Below the pieces are notes generated by a model. That model did not search any database and was not told where the DNA came from. It saw nothing but the letters and a program-made list of their open reading frames with translations. From Aulostomus chinensis (lineage: Eukaryota; Chordata; Actinopteri; Syngnathiformes; Aulostomidae): a DNA stretch of 64,000 nt. The translations under genes were made by a program, and so were the position numbers. Shown here piece after piece: positions 10,866-21,315 of the stretch (position 1 is its first letter; every line of letters begins with the position of its first letter). The stretch lies in NCBI GenBank assembly GCA_037954235.1, contig JBBMOA010000004.1, positions 29,996,420 through 30,060,419 of the forward strand, given 5' to 3'.

Positions 10866-11052
10866 ACTGACTGGAAACTGAATAATAACCAGACTAACTT
10901 TTGTTATTGACCAAGTCTGGGTGACTCACTAAATTCATCACTGAAGTGATTATTTAATTAATAAACAAAACATTTGTCCAAAAGTCATGTTCAAATTAAT
11001 GTAAAATCTGAGCAACGAGGGTTTGAAAATGTTCAAATGAGCCAAAACAATG

Positions 11053-11091
11053 TCCTGGGATCCAACCAGGGACCTTTAGATCCACACCAAT
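11053..11091 (-). pseudogene. tRNA-Phe 3' fragment
   Basis: CCTGGGATC...CCAGGGACCTTTAGATC is the T-arm and part of the anticodon arm of the tRNA-Phe found at 1246, 12117 and 31478. The 5' half and acceptor stem are absent. Confidence 0.6.
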
Positions 11092-11099
11092 CTTCCCTG

Positions 11100-11850
11100 A
11101 CCTCATAGAAACTGGAACATTTCAACAAATAAATTCAAATTCAACTAAGCAGCAAATCTAGAACAGTCAGAGCACTTGCTAATTCCCCTGTTAGCTCCAG
11201 ATCAGACAATGCAGGCTCACCTTCACGCTTGGTTGGACAACCGTCACCAGTTGAAGCTTCTCTGGTTCAACAAACTCTGGGGACTCAAGACACAAGTCAG
11301 CACCGGTGCAGGTCCAGATCCAGATGTTAGCTGATGGGGACAATGGCTTAAGGGAGCTCCAGGTAGCTGGTTTGAACTGGTCCCTCATCTCTGTGAGTAG
11401 AGTTGGAGGAGTTGATGGCCTCCTTCATCTTCTTGTTGGAGATGTTTGCTAAACTCAGCACCACCATTGATCAGAGGAAAGTCCACTTGTCAGCTGGACA
11501 CTGGAGTTTCTAGTGACCTGCAGGATCTTAGTTGTGGTGGCAGCAGGCCTGTTCCAAGAGCTTTGCTCACATTCATGATCAGGCTTCATAATGGTTCTGG
11601 ACCACTGAGTGATAGGAGCTGATCCTGGGGCAGCAGAAGACAAATATAGAGAAGAAAAGACAAAAGACAGAGAGAAAGGAGGGAGAGAATGACAAAAAGA
11701 TGGGAACAAGATGAGGGTGAAAGACAAGCAGAGAAAGACAGAGGGACAGGGGGATGGAAGACAGACACACAACCAACAACAGCAACAGCAGCAATAATAG
11801 TATTGATATTGTCCTGTTATTGATGTTTTCATGTGAAAGTGGCATATTTA
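11100..11850. other. Intergenic, purine-rich tract, no gene
   Basis: The stretch 11180-11285 is related to 34610-34715, the tRNA-Ala neighbourhood. The stretch 11640-11770 is AGA-rich and gives artefactual Ser/Leu-rich minus-strand frames. No real gene is seen. Confidence 0.6.
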
Positions 11851-12116
11851 AGATAAAGACACTGTTAGAACAGAAAGATCCAGAAAACCCACCAACAAGA
11901 GGTGTGTCTGATACAGATGTGGAATTATTGGCTCTCACAATGTTGAGGCAACTGGGAAGAAGACAAACAAAAAAGGCTTGTGTGATTCAGACATTCATCA
12001 AAAATGGTCCTGTAGAACTGTTCAATGTGTCATGACTTCAGAAGCTCAAATCCTCTCTCAGGTCTAGTGAGAGTGGAAGAGATTATAAAATGAGAGAAGC
12101 AGGGCCCTCACTCAGA

Positions 12117-12189
12117 GCTGAAACAGCTCAGTTAGGAGAGCGTTAGACTGAAGATCTAAAGGTCCCTGGTCCGATCCCAGGTTTCAGCA
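12117..12189 (+). tRNA. tRNA-Phe (anticodon GAA)
   Basis: A 73-nt tRNA with acceptor GCTGAAA/TTTCAGC and anticodon loop CTGAAGA. The T-arm GGTCCGATCCC has the same T55C change as the other two copies, and the D-loop is AGTTAGGA instead of AGTTGGGA. No T4 occurs within 80 nt downstream. Confidence 0.85.
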
Positions 12190-12432
12190 GAGGAACAGCA
12201 TTGACTTTACTTTCCAGTGGAGGAACTGCAGACATGAAGGAAACTAACATCTTGTCCTGTGCATTCTGATGACATTCAAGACATTTTTGGAGCCTCTTGT
12301 AGGATTTTGCCACAGAGAATCAGAGCCAATCAAAAGCATGGTGGACTTTAACATGGAGGATTGAACAAGTCAAGAAAGCAGCAGTTTGACCTTCACAGGT
12401 GTTTCTTTTCCTGTCTAAATGCTGAAGGAAGA

Positions 12433-12505
12433 GCCTGAGTAGCTCAGACAGTAGAGCATCAGACTTTTAATCTGAGGGTCCAGGGTTCAAGTCCCTGTTC
12501 AGGTG
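12433..12505 (+). tRNA. tRNA-Lys (anticodon TTT)
   Basis: A 73-nt tRNA with A box TAGCTCAGACAGTAGAGC, anticodon loop CTTTTAA and B box GGTTCAAGTCC. Its 1-72 pair is G-T. No T4 terminator lies within 40 nt. Confidence 0.85.
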
Positions 12506-12678
12506 CTGTGGATGTTCCAGTGTTTAACAACATGGTACTGGATGAAGTTCAGTGTTGAACAAACTGTCATCATCAAAAGTAGAAGTGTTCTTGTCTTGCC
12601 ACTGTGAGACTGTCGCTGGAAAAGTGACTAATAATAATTTCATGTGCCATGCAATTAACAAAAGACCACAAATAACAC

Positions 12679-12880
12679 TGGTCAAGTTAATTTTATTGAT
12701 ATTGCACCAAATCACAAAAAAAGTTATCCCATGACACTTTAAAGGTAGAGCAGGTCCAGCACCAAACTCCTTTAATGAATCTACACCCAACAATTCTCCA
12801 TCAGCAAGCACATCCTGCAAAAACGGTGACAAAAACCTTCCTTTTAACAGGCAGGAACATCGAGCAGTTCCAGGCTCAAT
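12679..12880 (-). repeat. Interspersed N-repeat, minus copy
   Basis: This is the reverse complement of a repeat whose end reads GTTGTGATTTGGC...ATAAATAAAAT. Related copies are at 30690-30990 and 41860-42045. It resembles the 3' ends of retroposed elements common in percomorph fish, but I cannot assign a family. Confidence 0.55.
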
Positions 12881-13216
12881 GGGGACGGCCTTCTGCTTTG
12901 ACCGGTTGGGGGGAAAGAGAGCAGGAGAGCGGGGCAGAGACAAAGACAGATAATGGAGGAAGACAGATATGTAGAAGGAAAGAGAGGGACAGAGATAAAG
13001 AGAGAGAGACACTGATGGACAGACGGTGATGTGAGCAGGTGGAGCTACAGGTGGCAGATTGAGCCTCTTCACATTTGCTGCCTCCTCCAGCAGCACCCAG
13101 GTCTGGCATGAGGGGAGCCTGAAGGCTTCAGAGAAGGAGACAAGTCAGTAATACGTATGAGTATAATTTATGTATGACACATATAGGAGGACAGAGAGGA
13201 GGAGAGAGAAGCCAAG

Positions 13217-13366
13217 TGCACTGCATCTGCCATCTGTCTACTTCAAATTAACCACTGCATGACATTCCATTCCAAAGCTGCGGAAAGGCGCTTCAAGAAA
13301 AGGTGTGTGAGGGAAGCTCGCTCATGCTGGTCCCCAAACACTCAAAGCTGCCCTTTCCTCACAAAG
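13217..13366. repeat. 5S spacer repeat, copy 1
   Basis: About 150 bp that recur at 13646-13795, an offset of about 429 bp. It adjoins the 3' end of the 5S gene. The period fits a 5S rDNA unit of gene plus spacer. Confidence 0.75.
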
Positions 13367-13374
13367 AAACAAAA

Positions 13375-13494
13375 AAGCTTACAGCACCTGGTATTCCCAG
13401 GCGGTCTCCCATCCAAGGACTAACCAGGCCCGACCCTGCTTAGCTTCCGAGATCAGACGAGATCGGGCGTGTTCAGAATGGGATGGCCGTAAGC
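13375..13494 (-). rRNA. 5S ribosomal RNA
   Basis: A 120-nt 5S rRNA on the minus strand beginning GCTTACGGCCAT and ending GTGCTGTAAGCTT, followed by T6 (13371-13376), a Pol III terminator. The internal A box (AGCTAAGCAGGGTCG) and C box (TGGATGGGAGACCGCC) are intact. Compared with the vertebrate consensus there are changes near the 5' end (CCCATTCTGAACACG) and at TAGTCCTTGG, so it may be a minor variant or a young pseudogene. Confidence 0.88.
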
Positions 13495-13645
13495 CCTTGA
13501 CTCTGACACACATGGGCTCTACATCCATTTCACTCACTTTACAACCTCAGAACAAAAGTGATGCGCAACAGCCTCAGGGTCTTTTCACACACCAAATAGC
13601 TGTCCTGTCAATCAAAGAAAAGAATGTTGATGTCATCTAGAGAAA

Positions 13646-13795
13646 AGTACTGCATCTGCCATCTGTCTACTTCAAATTCCACGCTGCATGACATTCCATT
13701 CCAAAGCTGCAGAAAGGCGCTTCAAGAAAAGGTGTGTGAGGGAAGCTCGCTCATGCTGGTCCCCAAAGACTCAAAGCTGCCCTTTCCTCAAGCTG
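13646..13795. repeat. 5S spacer repeat, copy 2
   Basis: Near-identical to 13217-13366 but not followed by another 5S gene; unrelated sequence begins at about 13797. It suggests a truncated tandem 5S array. Confidence 0.75.
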
Positions 13796-13799
13796 AAGT

Positions 13800-15324
13800 C
13801 AAAAGAATTGCAAATTAATCCTTCACAGGTACTTGTTCACAGAGATGGATGAAATAAAAATTGAATATATTCTCGTATTATAAAAATACAATGTAAATTA
13901 TTAACAATGAGTAAGAGGATTTTCAAAACAAAACAAACAGTGTCTTTCTTGGTTCTGAGCTTTCGTTTCACTGAAAATAAAAATCTTTTTTTGTTAGATA
14001 GTTTTACATAAAATACCCTCAATTCATCCTTAACACCTCAATTGTAAGGAAAAAACAGTTTCCTCTACAAAAGATAACCCTTTTTTTTTTTTAATTATAC
14101 ATCATATTTAATCCCGTTCAGAATCCTTAAGTTACTTTCTAAAACGGTATTCTTTAATTTACAACAACTAAAACTCAATATTTTACCTGTGGGCACACAC
14201 ACATTCATATGAAAAACCTTAAATTTGATTTTTACCTGTTTCAGGCCTGTTTATTGAAGCTCGTGTGCGGTCGGGGCTTCACAACTGTAATGGCCGCTTC
14301 ACTCGCAGCTGAGCACACAATAAAAGCAAGTGCATGTGTATGTTAGTCCTCACAAATCCAGGGTTTTATTAGAAGGGGGAGAACGGGAATGGAGGATGAG
14401 AGTCTGAATGGTAATGGCAATGGCGGTGGCAGTCACAATCCAAACACTCACAAGCAATGGCGGGACAGTGAAAGTCACGAAGAAGAAAACACAGCAGGAC
14501 AGGGCACAGCAGAACAGCAGAGCCATCGGATGGAAACCCGTCTCTCTCTCTCCAATGTCCGTCTCCTTCAAGCATATTATCTTAATTTAGCCACAATTAT
14601 CAAACATTATCTCGTGTCGAATTAGCATTACCTTTACTTTAGCTCCAAAAATATTACAACGCTAAAGCTACGATTTGCATGCACATTAGCACGGAATGCT
14701 ATCCCTAGCTAGCACGTCGCTAACCATGTACACATCCAGTCTCTTTTCACTATAACAGTTAGATAAAGCGCAAATACAGGCATAAATATTCACCTCTCGA
14801 AGGTCACACAGAAGTTTACATCATGACCACCAGTCGTCGACCTCCAAAATAAACTTAAATGCTCTCCACACAAACGATGCCTCCCCTCTTAACTCTCTGA
14901 TCATTGCCTCTGTTTCTCTCCCCATGCGCGCTAACTACTCACCTCACAAACCTGCGCCACTAGTCCCACCCCTTACACAGTAACTTTCCTCTCATTGGCT
15001 TTTGCGGTCTTAATACACCCAAAGATAAGACAGGAATGAAATGATTGACAGGTAACAATTGAGGTTACATATAAACACGGCTTCTTCCCCTCTCCTTATT
15101 CTCAGATCACTGATCTTTTCCAGACTCAGACTCGTTACATATTATATTTATGCTTTCAACCTGCTCACATTATAACCAATTTTAACGATTATGAACTCTA
15201 TTTATTTTTGAACTTTTTAACACATCTTTTATGCTTTTTATGCGATGTAATTTATTTGATTTTTTTACAGGGCTACATGTTGTATGATAACAAGAGTGTA
15301 TATTGTTTACAATGTGTCACAGTC
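13800..15324. other. Intergenic, no gene recognised
   Basis: AT-rich to 14200, then mixed sequence. A TATA-like ACATATAAACACGG at about 15066 and AATAAA at about 14319 may be remnants of a retroelement, but no termini or coding sequence are visible. Confidence 0.4.
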
Positions 15325-15600
15325 AATGGGTGGCACGGTGGTACCGTGGTTAACAGTGTCACCTCAAAGCAAGTTCAAGTCCTGGCTCGAGCACAGGTTC
15401 TTTCTGTGTGGTGTGTGCATGTTCTCCCCGTGTCTGCATGGGTTGTCTGTCTATTTGTGTTGGCCCTGCAATGGACTGGCTACCTGTCCAGGGTGAAACC
15501 TGCCTCTCACCTGAAAGCCACTGGGAAAGGCTCCAGCCTCCCCCTGCAACCCTTAACAGAAATAAGCTGGGATGCATGGAAGTATAGAAAGCGGATACAA
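15325..15600 (+). repeat. SINE-like repeat, plus copy
   Basis: A diverged member of the tRNA-headed family: GGTGGCACGGTGGTACCGTGG head, a B-box-like AGTTCAAGTCC, the TCTCCCCGTGTCTGCATGGG core and the GGAAAGGCTCCAGCC 3' part. Confidence 0.75.
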
Positions 15601-15787
15601 TGAAGCGCATACAAATTTTTCGAATGCATGAAAAAGTCTCACCTTTTGTTTTTTTCATATTGGTTAGTTTGGAAGCATGGAATTTCTGACAAAGCCTAAG
15701 TTTGTATTGTTTATTCACTGATTTTTCTGACAATTTACAAACAAAGCTTTCAAAACTGAGAGGACAAGCAGTGGTGTTTAAGATCAA

Positions 15788-15860
15788 CACCCAACATGGG
15801 GCTTGAACCAACAACCCTGAGACTAAGAGTCTCATGCTCAACTGACTGAGCTAATCAGGG
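15788..15860 (-). pseudogene. tRNA-Lys (CTT)-like pseudogene
   Basis: The minus strand reads as a tRNA-Lys with anticodon loop CTCTTAG and a usable B box (GGTTCAAGCCC). The acceptor stem has several mismatches and position 38 is G. It lies between two SINE-like repeats. I regard it as a decayed gene. Confidence 0.65.
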
Positions 15861-15920
15861 TACGTCAGTGTAAGTCCCATAGCATGAAGCGGTCAGAGTG
15901 AGAGAGTCACAGTCCTGTGA

Positions 15921-16235
15921 GTGATCACCCACCCATCTATCCATCCATCCATCTATCCATCCGTCCATCCATCCATCCATCCATCCATTTTTTCCGCTTA
16001 TCCTGTTAAGGGTCACAGGGTGGGGCTGGAGCCTATCCCAGAGGGGACATTACCTTGGACAGGTCAGTGGTCCATCGCAGTCCACCGCAGCCAACAAATA
16101 TTGACAGACAACCATTCACACTCACAGCCATACCTACGGTCAATTTAGAGTTGCATTTCCATTTGCATGTCTTTGGACTGTGGAAGGAAGCTGGAGTACC
16201 TGGAGAGAACCAGCACAGGGAAAACATGCAGACAC
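15921..16235 (-). repeat. SINE-like repeat, minus copy, with (CATC)n tail
   Basis: This is the reverse complement of the SINE-like family. Its 3' end at 15990-16060 abuts a CATC/CCAT microsatellite at 15926-15990, which corresponds to the GATG tail of the family. The 5' head is missing. Confidence 0.75.
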
Positions 16236-17001
16236 TCTCAGGATTTATTCCAATGAAGCGCCTAAAAAAGGAGTGTTGGAACTCACTCAGATGAATGAGA
16301 CATTATAAGCCATCAAATATATACATGTAGATGTAGTGTTGGAGATCCAAGAAAACAGGGAGAAAAGAGAAGAGAAGAAGAAGAAGAAGAAGAAAACAGC
16401 TTCTTTGACCAGATAACATAGTTGTCTATTTCAATGTTTGAGGTCTGAAAAAATAACTGATTAACTGTGAAATGTGATGGACAGGCAAGTACTTACTAGG
16501 ATCAGGGCAGCTGGAAAATAGGCTCCTGCATCTGTAGGCAATATCAGAGACAAAGAAAAATCAACACAAATGAGCAGTCACTTGAACGATGCTAAAACCA
16601 CTCTTTTTTAAACAAATACAACCACAGCTTCTGCTCTATGGCCTTAACTACACTGTAATCATGCCATCAGACAGACTCATGCCAGAGCAGTAGCCTAGCA
16701 CAAGATGGAGGAACGTAATTGCATGTAAACACAGTCAGTGTGCACTCATCTTAATATGAACCGACTTAACTGTTGTGTGACACATATATTGCGTGTACTG
16801 TAAAATGGTTCAGACTATCAGAAAGCTTCATGAATTCACAGGCAAAATACAGATGTCGCACACATTAATTTGTGGAGGCTCGAGATGTAAAAAGTAAAGT
16901 CGACTCTCTGTGTTTTTTGGATTAATTTGCAAGCATTTTCAACATTTTGGCTAGCTGCTAAATCTGGCTAGCATGATGTGCACCGAGTGTAATTATCAAT
17001 G
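16236..17001. other. Intergenic, no gene recognised
   Basis: The region contains an AGA/GAA-rich tract at 16362-16395 and otherwise unremarkable AT-rich sequence up to the target site of the LTR-like element. Confidence 0.4.
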
Positions 17002-17005
17002 CAAA

Positions 17006-19121
17006 TGTGGCAGGATGAGAGGTCCCACCCTAGCAGTGAGACTGGTTGGTGATGCCTGACTTGGCTTGTACCATCATTAGCCAACCAGTGTGTGGCGCTG
17101 CTCTATAAATAGGGGCAGCATCTACCTGGTCAATCTCTTGCTCTTGGGGTCCGTGGTCCTCCCACTTCCTGGTCACATCGCTTCCGCCTCTGATCGCCTC
17201 ACGCCTGCCTTCTCGCCACCGTCTGTGCTGGTATGTAGTAGTAGCTCCCTGTAGCTCGTGTTGCATGCTGATCATGCACGTTTTTCATATTCACGTGTTT
17301 AATTGTAGGCGTCCGGCTTTTGGGACACAGTCCCTTAATCGCCGCTAGTGGGGAAACCCCCCCCCCCCGATCTGACGTGCAGAGGCTGTTTGCCACAGCA
17401 TACTAGCTGTGAAACCCTTTGCTGTGCATGCGTGCGATCTACACCTGATTGGCACAGCTGGTGAGCCGTGACACTGAGGAAGAACTAGCTGCTGCTTTGC
17501 TACCGGGCGCTGTCTTGCCAGACTACCCTGCTTTGCTAGATGCTCCTGCTTTGCTGTGGCTGCTGTTTTGCTACAGACTACCCTGCTTTGCTGTGGCTGC
17601 TGTTTTGCTACAGACTACCGTGCTTTGCTGTGGCTGCTGTTTTGCTACAGACTACCCTGCTTTGCTGTGGCTGCTGTTTTGCTACAGACTACCCTGCTTT
17701 GCTGTGGCTGCTGTTTTGCTACAGACTACCCTGCTTTGCTCTGGCTGCTGTTTTGCTGCAGACTACCCTGCTTTGCTCTGGCTGCTGTTTTGCTGCAGAC
17801 TACCCTGCTTTGCTCTGGCTGCTGTTTTGCTGCAGACTACCCTGCTTTGCTTCTGGCTGTTTTGCTACAGACTACCCTGCTTTGCTTCTGGCTGTTTTGC
17901 TACAGACTACCCTGCTTTGCTTCTGGCTGTTTTGCTACAGACTACCCTGCTTTGCTCTGGCTGCTGTTTTGCTACAGACTACCCTGCTTTGCTCTGGCTG
18001 CTGTTTTGCTACAGACTACCCTGCTTTGCTCTGGCTGCTGTTTTGCTACAGACTACCCTGCTTTGCTCTGGCTGCTGTTTTGCTACAGACTACCCTGCTT
18101 TGCTCTGGCTACTGTTTTGCTACAGACTACCCTGCTTTGCTCTGGCTACTGTTTTGCTACAGACTACCCTGCCTTGCGCTGGCTACTGTTTTGCTACAGA
18201 CTGTCCTGCTTTGTTACAGGCTCCTGCTCTATTAGCCTGCTCTGCTACTAGCCTGTTCTGCGACCTACTGGCCATCTACACATGTTTTGCTTGTTTGTTT
18301 GTTCACTGTTTACTGTGTTCACTGGAGTGCTCTGCTTCTGTGTTAATGAATTGGAATCTGCTGTGTGTTGAACTGGAGGTTGTTTCAGTAATTCACCTTG
18401 TTTAACCAGAGTCTGCCAGATCCTGATGTCTACCGTGTGGCGCCACTGAACTGTCCTTCATGGTGCTCTGAAGGTTTGGATCTGCATTGTTTCCCATTCC
18501 TCTGCTTGGGCTTCAGGGTGTACCAAGCTGCTGGACGGCTATCCGTTAGCTCCCTGGTCTAGCAATGGAGAAATGAACTCGTTTCTGGTTATTTTGGGTT
18601 ATTTTTCCTTGCTAATTTGTGTTTAATAATTAAATCTTGTTTCTCGAATTAATTTGTAAATTGTTTTGAGTTTGGTTCTGGTTTGTTTTGTTTAGTTTTG
18701 GAGTTAAATTATAATTCTTGTCATTTCGTTTCAGGTACTGGAAGCTCACGGTCCTGGCGTCTCTTTTCCTCTTGTGTGCTGTGCACCCCTGTTTTGCTTT
18801 AATCATGTGGTTTTTTTTTTTTTTTTAAATGTGATGTCCCAATTGATCAGGGTGTCTTCTGCCTTGGGATCCCTCCCCCCCACTGGTAAGCTCCAGACTT
18901 GTTTAGATTCATTCTTGTTCTCTTTTTAATCTGCTGGCCTGTTTACAATAAAATATTTGTCATGGAACTACGTCTCCTGCCAATTAGTAAATGAACCTGT
19001 GAGTGCCTTTTGGTCGGTACGTTAACTATTTCCTTGGGCGAAATTCCCAAGTTGGCGTTGTCCGGCTTTGGTCACTACTATATTTTAATAAGTGCACCCC
19101 CCACTCGTGTGTGTCGCCACA
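17006..19121 (+). mobile_element. LTR-like element (solo LTR candidate), 2.1 kb
   Basis: The element starts TGTGGC and ends GCCACA, a 6-bp inverted terminus of the TG...CA type. It is flanked by CAAA at 17002-17005 and 19122-19125. It has a TATA box (TATAAATA, 17104-17111) and a polyadenylation signal AATAAA at 18947-18952. No gag or pol coding sequence is present, and no internal second LTR was seen. The length is unusual because a minisatellite occupies the middle. A Gypsy-type or similar LTR is the best reading. Confidence 0.65.
17521..18210 (+). repeat. 37-bp minisatellite, about 18 units
   Basis: Tandem units of 37 bp built around CTGCTTTGCT and TGCTACAGACTACC. Three consecutive 35-bp variants lie at about 17842-17946 and three TGCAGACTA variants at about 17755-17840. 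Because 37 is not divisible by 3, each unit shifts the frame. The array has no stop in any forward frame, giving overlapping frames of up to 318 codons. The longest begins at TTG (17449), not ATG, so I do not call it a gene. Confidence 0.93.
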
Positions 19122-19309
19122 CAAACTGGAAACTTCACTTAGCCTCCACTGGCCTACAGACTTTGCGCCAATGTCGACTATAAATGCAATCGCTACTCAC
19201 CAAATGACTGTGATTGAGATGGATGACGAAAACCAAGGCTCTTGCCTCACATGTGCAGCTGAGGAGATTCTCCTTGCGTCCATAAGGCAAAGATACTGTT
19301 GATTTATTT

Positions 19310-19471
19310 ACAGTGAAGTACTGTATTTTAGCATTACAGCATAGTTCTATTAAACAGTCATGGGGTGTAATTTAACAGATTCCGATTAGAATTAACGGCA
19401 AAGTACTGTATTTTTATAAACGGTGATACTATTGAAATCTTGTAGTAAATTTACAGCAATTGCTTGCAGTG
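19310..19471. repeat. Right end of a CACTA-like or MITE-like repeat
   Basis: A run dense in TACAGT/ACTGTA motifs ends CAATTGCTTGCAGTG, so on the other strand it starts CACTGCAAGC. This resembles termini of fish DNA transposons with CAC ends. I could not find its left end. Confidence 0.4.
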
Positions 19472-19839
19472 TACAAGTCCCACCGCTTTCATAAAATTCA
19501 TCATTGGACCCCTGCTACTCGGCTACGGTGGGCGGGAGGAGGCTCAGGTCCAAACAACGCTGACTGCAGCTTTAATTTATTCCTAGGTTGATGTAATACT
19601 CTGATAAATCAGTGGTATTTATTTCATGATTTTCATAGGAATAAGTTAAGAATAAAATGCCAGTTCATGGTTAAGCTAAAATTTACATAAATTAGTATTA
19701 TGAAGAAGATATTAAAATGTATAAAATTTGTTTAAAATTAGTAACTTTCAAAAAAACATCATTTCATGGGGTGTGAATGTCTTTAAAAATGTTAAAGTAA
19801 TTCTATTACGTTAGGTTACGTGCTTGAGTTCATGACCTT

Positions 19840-20345
19840 TAGTGTTTACACTTCCGGGAGAAACGCGCGCGAGGAAGAAGGAGCATCGTGTGAATGGCGT
19901 AACGTTATCGGAGTTTGGAGACTGTGTGTCGTCGGAGAGGAGTTTTTATCGGTAACGGACTGTGAACTGTAATTGACCGACGTGATCGGAGTGCGTGAGT
20001 CGGATTCTCCGCCACCGATTGTGTTTTGTTGAGCACCAGGCAAGTCCAGTTACAGAAGCTAGCGGGAGCTAGGCTAACGCTGTCCACGCTGAAGGGAGAC
20101 GCCGCTGCACGGACGGGACAGGAGCTTCGGATAGTCGCCTCGGGAGAGAGTCGTTAACGGCGGACGCGTCACTGCTGCCGACGGAGTCGGAGGATGTGCC
20201 GCTGCTGCCGAGTCACGGAGGTCTGTTGCTGCGGGCTGCTGCGAGCGGGACGGTTGCTGCCACAACGAGCGAGGGATTCATCGGCTGCGGTCCGGTATTG
20301 TTGACTTCACCGACACACGGGGGGATCTGGTAAAGGTTTCCATCA
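19840..20345 (+). promoter_or_regulatory. CpG-rich, promoter-like segment
   Basis: The segment is far richer in CG than its surroundings (CGCGCGCG, many CGG/CCG). It begins near ACTTCCGGG, an ETS-type site. It ends with a very short ATG frame (ATGAGCTCCAACTAA) and AATAAA at about 20396. It could be a CpG-island promoter with a first exon or the 5' region of a repeat. The direction is inferred from the trailing AATAAA only. Confidence 0.4.
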
Positions 20346-20399
20346 TGAGCTCCAACTAAAGCGGGCCAACGAAAGTAAACATGAGTGCACTCGAAATAA

Positions 20400-21315
20400 A
20401 ATTAGACAGTTGAAAGAGACAAAAACAATATACCCCGGGGTTCTTTTTATTTTCTATAGTCTTGTTTATTCAAGGTTTGAATGTGTTTTTCTGCAAGCCT
20501 TTAATACATTTTCTCAACTGAAATCTTGTGGTGTTTCATTGAATTTGTGTGTTGTTACTGAAGCTTTACAGCAGAGTTAAAGGTCAAGTGTACTCCCCAT
20601 AGCCTCCATTTGAATATTTAAGAGAGAATCATACATTGCCCTAGATTGATATTAATTATTCCAGATGGGACTTTTACCATACAAGATATTTGAAATGAGT
20701 TAGTGTTCCCTGTAAGCCTAAGGTGGGTTTTAATATTGGAGCCGGTGGTAAAAGGGTTACATTTAGAAATCTAAACCCCTGCTACCATGAGCACACATGG
20801 AAATAAAGACTCAACTGACCGCTCGGTCTACTTCAGCTAGCACACTGAACAATACTGTTGTTTACTTGCTAGCTGATAAGTGAGCAGCTGATGTTTGCAA
20901 TAACATTGAAATAAACTAAAAATAGAGTCAATAGCTCAAATCCTATCACCACCAAAGGAGCCACGTCTTTAACACTTCAATCTCATAGCGACTCTTCAGG
21001 ATTTCTTCTTCTCTCCATTGCATTTTGTAGGAGGCTCCTGCCGGTCCACACTGCCTTCCCCCTAACAGATTCAGCTACTGAGACTAAAGTTCGTCAGTGA
21101 GCTCAATGCATAAAAGTGACTTAATATTTGTTGAAAACTAAATAGGCGTGAAGCTGTAACCTCACATGAACACTCGAAGTCTAGATTTCAGCTGCATGTG
21201 AAGAAATCAGCATAAAATCCTTGTGTTGGTGTTTAAACCTGGACTACCAGAACCAGGCTAAGAGGTGTTTGTCTGTTAGCTGTGAAGCAAACTGAAACAT
21301 GAAGGCTTTGAGGGT
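20400..21315. other. Intergenic, no gene seen
   Basis: Unremarkable AT-rich sequence without repeats I recognise inside the window, RNA genes or convincing reading frames. Confidence 0.5.

Larger units (their letters stand above)
11850..12660. repeat. tRNA(Lys)-tRNA(Phe) unit, copy 2 (inverted)
   Basis: This is the reverse complement of 771-1600 including both tRNA genes and flanks. It is the only copy of this unit in the plus orientation. Confidence 0.85.

Noticed and set aside
11455..11938. Leu/Ser-rich minus-strand frames resembling membrane proteins
   Set aside because: They come from an AGA/GGA-rich purine tract read on the opposite strand.
12524..13109. 190-codon minus-strand frame
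   Set aside because: It spans the N-repeat and purine-rich sequence; no domain was recognised and it is not conserved in related copies.
14220..15170. Possible further LTR (TATA-like and AATAAA-like sites)
   Set aside because: No TG...CA boundaries or target duplication were found, and no paralogous empty site exists in the window.
17449..18405. 318-codon repetitive Leu/Cys/Ala-rich reading frame
   Set aside because: It starts at TTG, is produced by the 37-bp minisatellite, and the other two frames are equally open. There is no sign of selection for one frame.
16640..19471. A complete CACTA-like element ending at 19471
   Set aside because: No left terminus matching CACTGCAAGC was found upstream, so only the right end is reported.
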